Assembly (NCBI RefSeq): GCF_000002995.4
Contig: NW_025062479.1
Location: forward strand, 20,828,721-20,892,720
DNA: 64,000 nucleotides
Direction: 5' to 3'
Source of the DNA: Brugia malayi
Taxonomy: Eukaryota > Nematoda > Chromadorea > Rhabditida > Onchocercidae
The notes under the pieces are model-generated. The model made no database searches. It had not been told where the DNA came from and worked only from the letters and a program-made list of their open reading frames with translations. How positions within the stretch are numbered: the first letter of the stretch is position 1; every line of letters starts with the position of its first letter. Of this stretch, positions 56,911 through 64,000 are shown in pieces. Made by a program: the position numbers and the translations under genes.

Positions 56911-57914
56911 CAATACTAAGAATTCAATCTTGTAAGCTATTAGGAAAAAAAAAATTTTTTTTTTTTTTTTGTTTTAATGACTCAGAATTACTTTATTGGT
57001 TTGTTGATATAAGTGATATTCGATTCCTGAACTTCCGGATCTAATGATATCCTGAAATTAATATTTTAACAGTGTATAGTTAGAATACTCTTTATTTACT
57101 CTTCAATTCTTTCAATTCTTTATATGAAAATTTTAAAAATTATACACTTTCTTTTCAGTACTAAAAATTTGTTTTTGAAAGGTATTAAAACAACAATGCA
57201 TTAAAATGGATTGTTCAGGAACACTTGAAAATAGCATTATAATATAATCCACTTTAAAATAAAATCTTTTGAGTATTTGCTATGCAAATTCGATAAATGT
57301 AAGGTTTAAAGTAGTGAAGCTTAAATGTAGCAATTTGTGCTCTCCTAAAAAAAAAAAAAAAAGCTTATTAGTATTTTGATGAAAGCAATTAATGAATTAC
57401 AACTAATAATACTCTAGTTAGCAAATTAAAATAAGATATTGATTAAACAATAGCAAATATTTTTAAAACAAGTATTAGAGGTCAATCTATTATCCTAACA
57501 TATTCGATATAAAATTTAAATTAATGATTTTAAAATTGTTCAATATAGAGTTCAAATCAATGATTTGAATTTTATTTGCAAATTATGAAAAAAATTTTAC
57601 TTTGGTTTCAGTGTAATTCGATTACAAAAAGTTGATCGTATGGATGACATGTCACATCGTACCATTGAATAAGCATTTTTAATGCAATTAATAGCAGTTG
57701 TCATTCCTCTAACAGTGTTGCTCTCATCCAGTACTGCAATCGAATTCGATACTTTTGTGACATTTGTCATCGATACAGATTGAGAATCGGAGAAATATTC
57801 GGTTGTATCCTCCAATAATGGCCGATTCATAATTCCAACGGTTGTATCGGTTGAATCGGAATCAAATTCAGACTCTGTATTAGCATTGTTCGTTCTCGAA
57901 AAGCGACATCCCAT
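56260..57914 (-). CDS. C1orf21: C1orf21-family protein with N-terminal lipidation motif
   Basis: Four exons in phase (57601-57914, 56992-57051, 56742-56802, 56260-56298) encode 157 residues. It begins MGCRFSR, with Gly2 and Cys3 placed for N-myristoylation and palmitoylation, so membrane anchoring is expected. The middle is Ser/Thr/Asp-rich and seems disordered. The end, SQIDFFRMLDEKIAQG and then an acidic tail DDLIDSDTDE, matches the conserved C-terminal block of vertebrate C1orf21 (SQQEFFRMLDEKIEKG and acidic tail), which also starts MGC. The family's function is not established. The single-exon reading of exon 1 (stop at 57597) is rejected because the phase-correct downstream exons rebuild this conserved block. 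Confidence 0.8.
56880..56910. repeat. Poly-T tract (31 bases)
   Basis: Uninterrupted T run in an intron of the C1orf21-like gene, followed by another mixed A/T homopolymer block at 56945-56970. Confidence 0.95.
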
Positions 57915-59750
57915 ATCATTTCTTTATAAGCTTTTAAGCATTTCTAGAAATTAAAAAAAAAAAAAAAAGATCAAAATTTTTGAGCACTTCAATCATTTGA
58001 ACTAATTAGTAACATTATAAAAAATAATGAATAAATTTTATGGCAATTATTTTAAGATTCAATTACATCACTTATTGAGCTATAAGTACAAAATTTTTCG
58101 TATTTTATTCTTATTAACTGTCATTTTGCTGTTCACTGTTGTAGGATTTTAAGACAGTAGTAGAATGGTTAATTACCAAATTGACAAAAATGATAATTGG
58201 ATAAAATGGAAGAATTCAAGAATGACATTTTATTGAGTTTTTTTTTTTTTTTTGCTTATTTGATTTTAATTAAAAGAGAGAAAATTATGAAGGATTTTTT
58301 ATTTTATTCAGGAAAATGTTGTCTGTAATTAATTACTAGATAATATTTTTGCAATTGGCATTAATGAAACTTAAAATGGAATTACAAATTTAAGGAATTA
58401 GTTGGAATAATTTGTGTTTAAATCATATGAAAACTTGAAGATTAAATGGCGTTTTAATAAAAATTAAGAAATGAAAGAAAAATAGCGCCCAGTGTATCGA
58501 ATTAATTAAATCTTACAATTTCTATGTGGAAGATTAAATTTTTCTTAAAAAAAAAAATATAAATGAAATAATAAAGCAAGTAAGCAAATGTGACAAATTA
58601 ATTAGTGATAATTGATGGATGTATTGAATTTAAATTTGAGCCATTTTTGCTCTTTCATTAATCACAATTAGTAGGTTAACAGAAAAAGATAATTACCACT
58701 TGAGATGTTAATTAAATTTTTTTTTTTTCCGAAATAATAAAACGAACATGTAAATATTTTGAATTTTGAATTAATTTACTTCTATTAGTTCATTTCTATT
58801 TCGATCCGATTTACTTATTTCAAAGTCATAAGTAAAAGATTATTGCTATACCTATAAAAAAATGAACGAAATTATAAGTTATTTGCAACAATTACTTAAA
58901 AAAAAAAAAAAAAAAGAAAAAAAAAAACTTATGCATTACTGTATTACAAAGATTGTAACCTCAAAGTTTGAGCATTCTTCTATTATGGATATTCTCCTTC
59001 AAAATAATTGAGATTTTGAAAAGTTTTTATTGGTAGTATTTGAGAGAGAAATAAAATAGAGAATTGGAAATATTAGAATTGTTAATTGGAAATGGAAAAG
59101 ATTTACGGCAAATGTAAATATAGCCAAAAGTTAGTATAATGCTAAAAGCAATTGATTGCTTCTTCTTCTCATTTTGACTTTCATATTTTCCTTCCTTCTT
59201 TTTTTTTTTTTTTTTTTTTCTGAAGAAAAAGCCATGTGCTAAAACACTGAGATCTTTTCATTTTTTATTTCGATTAGTTAAATGAAATGAAAAAAAAAAA
59301 AAAAAAAAAAAGTCAACCATTTATTATTAATACAATGAGCAATGAAAAAGGCAAATGAATGAAAAAAAAAAAAAAAAAAAAAAATAGCTTTTAGCCAAGG
59401 ATTTAGAAAAGTTAAAGCTTAAATCTAAACAAACCTAATAATTTACTCTTTAAAAAAAAAAAAAAAAATTCAAAAAGGCAATATTTGCATGAAAACTGTG
59501 CAAATGCTATAAACACTGCAAATGCTTTTGAGTATTATTTTGGTCTGTTAGATGTAAAATGTTTGCATCTCTCTCCCTCTCTCTCTCTCGATATATAAAT
59601 ATGTACACATTCATAAATCTTTTTTTATTTCAAATTCTAAACTCAAAACATTACACTCTAGGCTCTACATTCTAAACTCTACATTCATTACAAAAAAGGA
59701 AAATAATAATTTGTAAAGAAAGTAAGATGAAACAGAAAATTAGAGGAAAT

Positions 59751-59753
<3 letters not shown>

Positions 59754-59795
<42 letters not shown>
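59754..59795. repeat. AT microsatellite
   Basis: About 20 AT units in spacer DNA. Confidence 0.95.
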
Positions 59796-59799
<4 letters not shown>

Positions 59800-60995
59800 A
59801 ATGTCCGCAATGTGAAATATTTGTCACAATTTAAAAAAAAATCTTTTTTTTTTTTTAATTTATAAAAATTCAGTCACTGTTACTAAGGCAACCAAAAGAG
59901 AACGGAAAGGAAATTTTGATTTTATTTGAACTCATTAAAAAGATATTTATTAGAATTGTTGTTGATAGTTAAAATAATTCAGCTTTCTTCGTTTTTTTAA
60001 ACTTTTCAAACCCATAGGATTTCACAAAGTGAGCCATAATTTTTAACTTTTTTCTTTTTTGATATAAATACCATAGAATATGTAGGAAATACATTGATTC
60101 GCTTTCTCTTCTTGCATTAAACGAATGAAATAATCAAGCAATAAATTTTTAAAATTATGTTTTATCATAAAAAATCCTGTTTGTTTTCTCTCTTTTTTTT
60201 TTCTTTTTAATTTATTTTAAATTATTTATTTTGTGGGTAATATATTAGATTTATTTATCATGTTAACATTACTAACTATTTACTTCATTATCAGTCAATA
60301 TTGCTTAATGTTCTCTTGTCCTAATCTCTCTCAAAATTATCCCATTTTTAACATTTCTAAACAAACAACACATATGTACTAAACAAACATGTAATGTACT
60401 TTTGACATTTCCATGATGTGAAAATAATTCTTCAAACTAAAAATGAAAAATAGTTTTTAATGACAAAACATTGTTTTTATTTTTATTTTTTTCTAGCTGC
60501 AAAGAAGAGGAACAAATGCAAACAGAAAGAAATGGTTGCTATTATAATAGTAAGTATATAATAATAAGTTATGAGTAAGTGATAATTAGAAGTGATAAAC
60601 AAGCTTTAAAGTACAAAAAAATACATTTATTAAATATTCATAAATGAAGAAGCTACATGTTAAACTGGAACTGATTAGAAATTATACATATATAATAATA
60701 AGTAAAAGATCACTCATTCTAGCTAAACAAATATCAATGAGTAAAATGTGTATTTGAGAAGATTCTAATTAAAGTAACAGTAAAATTCTAATAAAGGAAA
60801 TGAACTGAATGAATGATCAGCAATATCTTTCGAATTTTATTGTGTATTTCAGCGTAGAATGACAGCAGAATTTCATAGAACTGCTTGATAAAAAATGATG
60901 CTAGAAATGTATTCATCACCTATTTTCAATTAAATAGAGTAATTTCTAATAGCATGATAATAGTGATTAAAACGTTCGTTAAGAAATGTTGTATC

Positions 60996-60998
<3 letters not shown>

Positions 60999-61038
<40 letters not shown>
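60999..61038. repeat. Poly-A tract (40 bases)
   Basis: Uninterrupted A run, the longest homopolymer noticed in the window. No retrocopy was recognised upstream of it and no target-site duplication was seen. Confidence 0.9.
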
Positions 61039-61039
<1 letters not shown>

Positions 61040-61310
61040 AAAAACAAAAACGAAGGAAAGAATATTCAAATTAATTCACAATAATTTTGAAAAAAAAAAC
61101 TAGAAAAGATTTGAAAAACCTACAGAAGAACAAGAAGATGATATAATATAAACAATAATTACTATGACAGATATCATTTGAATAGAATGATATTTCCATT
61201 ATCTCCAAATTCTAAACAATTTAATATTCTACTATCTAATTTCTTTCTTTTCTTCTTACAGAAATGAATTCCACAAAATAATCAATCGCAGAAATTCAGC
61301 GAAAGACTGT

Positions 61311-63377
61311 TTATTCCTTTCTTCGCTCAAACCGTTTTGCATGTTCCATTTGTCTTATCAATCGTCTTTCTTGTCTTTCTTTAGCCCTTTGCTGAAAATA
61401 GCATATGCTAGGATGAAAACAACAATTTCCACATTTCTAAAATTCTGAAAGTGATAGTGACCTGATTCATGCTAAAATCAAAAAGAAGCTTTTCTTATAT
61501 AGTTAAAATATAAACAACGTTTTATAGCGAACAATAAAAAAGATCTCGAAGTATAACTCATTTCATGAAACATATTTCAAATTAAATTTTTGGCCAATTC
61601 GCCAAAGTAGATTTGGCATAACGGAAAATTATGCTAAGATAAGTACTACATTATTGGTAGGTGGATGTCAAGAATTCTCTGGAACTTTCAGAAATTTAAA
61701 TTCTGATATAAACTATTTTCCAACTCAGCAGAGCAAAATTGAATTCAAAATGCAAGAAATTAAGAACTGGAATTCAGTTTTCATAAATTTGTTTCATAAA
61801 TTTAATTCAAATCATAATACGAATATCAGAATAGCTTCTATAAAAATCACAAGATAATTATGATTATGTCCTTATTAATAATTTATAAAATAAATGTATT
61901 GAGATTTTCAGAAATGAAATAAATATTGTGGGTGTCACTCTATAAAATAGTCATAGGAATGAGTATAGCAAAGTATATGAATAAATTTCACTTAAAATTA
62001 AATAAAAAAATCAAAAAAAAAAAAAAAATAATTTAGACTAAAAAAAAAATAAAAAAAATTTTTTTTTTTTGAAATAATTTAGACTGGAACTGGAATATTT
62101 GTAAGAAATTCTAAGAAAAAAGTATGAAATATCTGATATTTTAATATTTTGTTAAGTTGAATTCTCTTACTTCACGCAAAGCATTGTCAACACTTTCAAT
62201 ATCGATTTGAGTGTCCCATTCTTCAGCTTCATCATGTGTATTCGTATCTTCCAAATTACCAAGTTCACCTAACTGAACAAAAAAAGAAACTTATGAATCG
62301 GAAAAAATTATGTAATTACATTTGTAGCATTTAAAGTTATTATAATTGAAAATTTTAACAGCTTTGTTACAAAAAAAAAGAACGAAATGAGAAGCGTTAC
62401 GTTAAGTCATTTCAACGTATTTTACTTATACTTACATTAGAAGATAGCAACTGATGCTGATCTGTTTTCATAGCAAATAAATTGCTACTTTGAGCTGGCG
62501 TGTTATCATAATTGCTAATATAAGCCTAAAAGAAAATTGCAATTTACTGCTAAAATAAAGATAATAAATAACCGTAAATGTATTCATATAAATGTAGAAG
62601 AAATATTCGCTATACAATTTTATAAGCAATATAAGCCAGTACGATAGGATAAATACAAATAGAAATATTTCTCTTGCAAATAATATTCACAAAAATTATC
62701 GAATATTTTAGAAATCATCTAACCCTTGGAGTCTGCACAACTTTTGGTTGCATATCATTAAAAAAATCCGTCTCAGCTGTCTCTTCTACTACAACTTCTG
62801 ATTCGGCCTTTTTACGACGATATTCTATAATTTTTTCTTCAACTGAAGTAACAAATGGAGTATCACTCCAGTCTTCCCATTTTTCTTTATTTGTATCTGA
62901 AAAACGATTTACAAACACATAGATGGAATTCGGTTTAAAAAAAAAAAGTTATCAATTAGAAAACGGTTTCATCGTTTCTCCATTAAGACATGCATCAAAA
63001 TAACCGGATTATTAAAAGCGCCCACTAGTGTAAAAATCTCATTACCTCTCAGAGATAAGCTGTTAACTATAGCATAATATCTAAATGATAAATCAAATGA
63101 AACTAATGATGCATCGATTTCTTTTTTCTTTCTACATCATCTACTTTCTTTCTAATCTCTCACTCCTTATTCCTATTTTTTTCTTCCTCATCCGTTAAAT
63201 TTTTAAAATAAAATTACCTGATCCCCAATATATTTGAGGATTCTGATGAGCAACTGTATATGGTAATTCCCCAATATTTTTCCTTCGCTTAATGCAACAA
63301 CACAACCTGCCAAGGATGGCAATAATAAGCCGAAATATAAACAAAGCTCTTTTCTTAAGCGTTTGAATTGCACACAT
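61311..63377 (-). CDS. EBAG9: EBAG9/RCAS1-family Golgi membrane protein
   Basis: Five exons in phase (63218-63377, 62724-62896, 62436-62525, 62171-62272, 61311-61391) encode 201 residues (human 213). EBAG9 is a Golgi-anchored coiled-coil protein that modulates secretory-granule and glycan traffic. The N-terminus has a hydrophobic anchor with cysteines (FRLIIAILGRLCCCIKRRK; in the human protein this segment is palmitoylated), then EKWEDWSD (human VEEWTSWD), DFFNDMQPKVVQT (human DYFKDMTPTIRKT), SNLGELGNLEDTN (human SSELGDLDT), EEWD, and a terminal coiled coil rich in Arg/Glu (QRAKERQERRLIRQMEHAKR). ATG 63377 aligns with the human start, so the open frame above it is ignored. The exon 4 acceptor was set at 62273 because only this one keeps frame and the SELG match. 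Confidence 0.88.
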
Positions 63378-64000
63378 TACCTCACATCTTGGATTACATA
63401 CAAACACATGTCTAAAGTGAGTGGACAAAATCTTGGTACTACCGGAACAGGTACCACGGTACAGAACCAAACTCGTAGTTCTAGAAAAAAGATCAATTAG
63501 GTTTAATTGTTTCACTGAACTAAGTTGCAATTTCTTGATCAAAATAACTTGACGACACAAAATCAATGCTTTTAATCATTGATAACTGTGGACAACCGGG
63601 AAGAATATCCTTTACTGACCAAATAGAATATAAACACAGTATATGCATAAAAGTATTTATTGATTTTAGATATAATACAAAATACCCGCACATAAACTTA
63701 ATAAAGAAAAAAGTATAATAGAAGAAAATGCGGAAAACAGACATACTCAAATGGTTTTTAAATCGATTTTAAACAAAAATGCACGGAAGCAAGAAAAAAG
63801 TATCTCAGCTGAGAAGTTGGTAATTAATTACGTAAGATCCATGCAATATAAAAAAATATGTAAAAAATGAAATTCATTTCAAAAGTGGCTAAGTTTTTAA
63901 ATTCATATATCAATCAGTTAAAAAATAGTCATAGATTAAAAAATTTACAACTACTACATAAAAAAAAAAGTCAGAGAAGTATTTCTATATAAAAATCTAT
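63378..64000. other. 5' flank of the EBAG9-like gene
   Basis: Upstream sequence to the window edge. Overlapping minus-strand frames at 63378-63750 are continuous with, but not part of, the EBAG9-like exon; no independent gene is supported. Confidence 0.5.

Larger units (their letters stand above)
57915..61310. other. Intergenic, repeat-rich AT spacer
   Basis: 3.4 kb with many A or T homopolymers (58892-58926, 59196-59219, 59290-59311, 59362-59383, 59450-59468, 60999-61038), an AT microsatellite and a short CT run (59571-59590). The only longer frame, at 60885-61103, is made by the poly-A tract. No gene supported. Confidence 0.65.

Noticed and set aside
60999..61038. Poly-A tract as the tail of a retrotransposed gene copy
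   Set aside because: No coding remnant upstream and no target-site duplication seen; homopolymers of 20 or more are common throughout.
60885..61103. 72-codon frame with poly-Lys
   Set aside because: Created by the 40-base poly-A tract.
63378..63566. N-terminal extension of the EBAG9-like protein
   Set aside because: The MCAIQ start at 63377 aligns with the human start and puts the hydrophobic anchor at the same distance.

Overview
The window looks like nuclear DNA of a nematode, most likely a filarial (spirurid) species. It is very AT-rich, its genes are split into many short exons by small GT-AG introns, poly-A/poly-T and AT microsatellites are frequent, and several start codons sit a few bases after a bare 3' splice site, as expected for spliced-leader trans-splicing. 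A heme-transporter (HRG) gene fits the heme auxotrophy of nematodes. The species call is inference from style and gene content; no species-specific marker was recognised.

Plus strand, 1-24667: the 3' two thirds of an ASAP-type Arf GAP (PH, ArfGAP, ankyrin-like, proline-rich, SH3), then the DNA polymerase zeta catalytic subunit REV3 (about 33 exons), then an eIF4A-derived DEAD-box gene that keeps an open, phase-consistent frame but has lost its N-terminal ATP-binding motifs and the DEAD box itself.

Minus strand, 50687-25714: six genes head to tail, in transcription order threonyl-tRNA synthetase, an unrecognised 295-aa protein, a ClC-7-type chloride/proton exchanger, EMC10, BAP18, and a 97-aa protein with a mitochondrial-type N-terminus. 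Gaps of about 0.6-2.6 kb and splice acceptors just before some ATGs make partial operon organisation possible.

Right end: an HRG/SLC48A1 heme transporter (plus, 53178-54781), a C1orf21-family lipid-anchored protein (minus, 56260-57914) and an EBAG9/RCAS1-family protein (minus, 61311-63377), separated by AT-rich spacer. No rRNA, tRNA, CRISPR, prophage or autonomous transposon was seen.

Most genes are conserved housekeeping genes. The most unusual points are the motif-stripped eIF4A paralogue, several micro-duplications that copied exon edges with splice signals into REV3 introns, a Pro-to-Ser change in the anion-selectivity motif of the ClC-7 homologue, an upstream in-frame extension of the threonyl-tRNA synthetase, and a long intergenic hairpin. 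Exon borders were placed by hand from reading frame, splice consensus and family resemblance; phases were checked for the eIF4A-like gene, the 97-aa gene, BAP18, EMC10, HRG, C1orf21, EBAG9, most ClC-7 exons and the 5' half of the synthetase.
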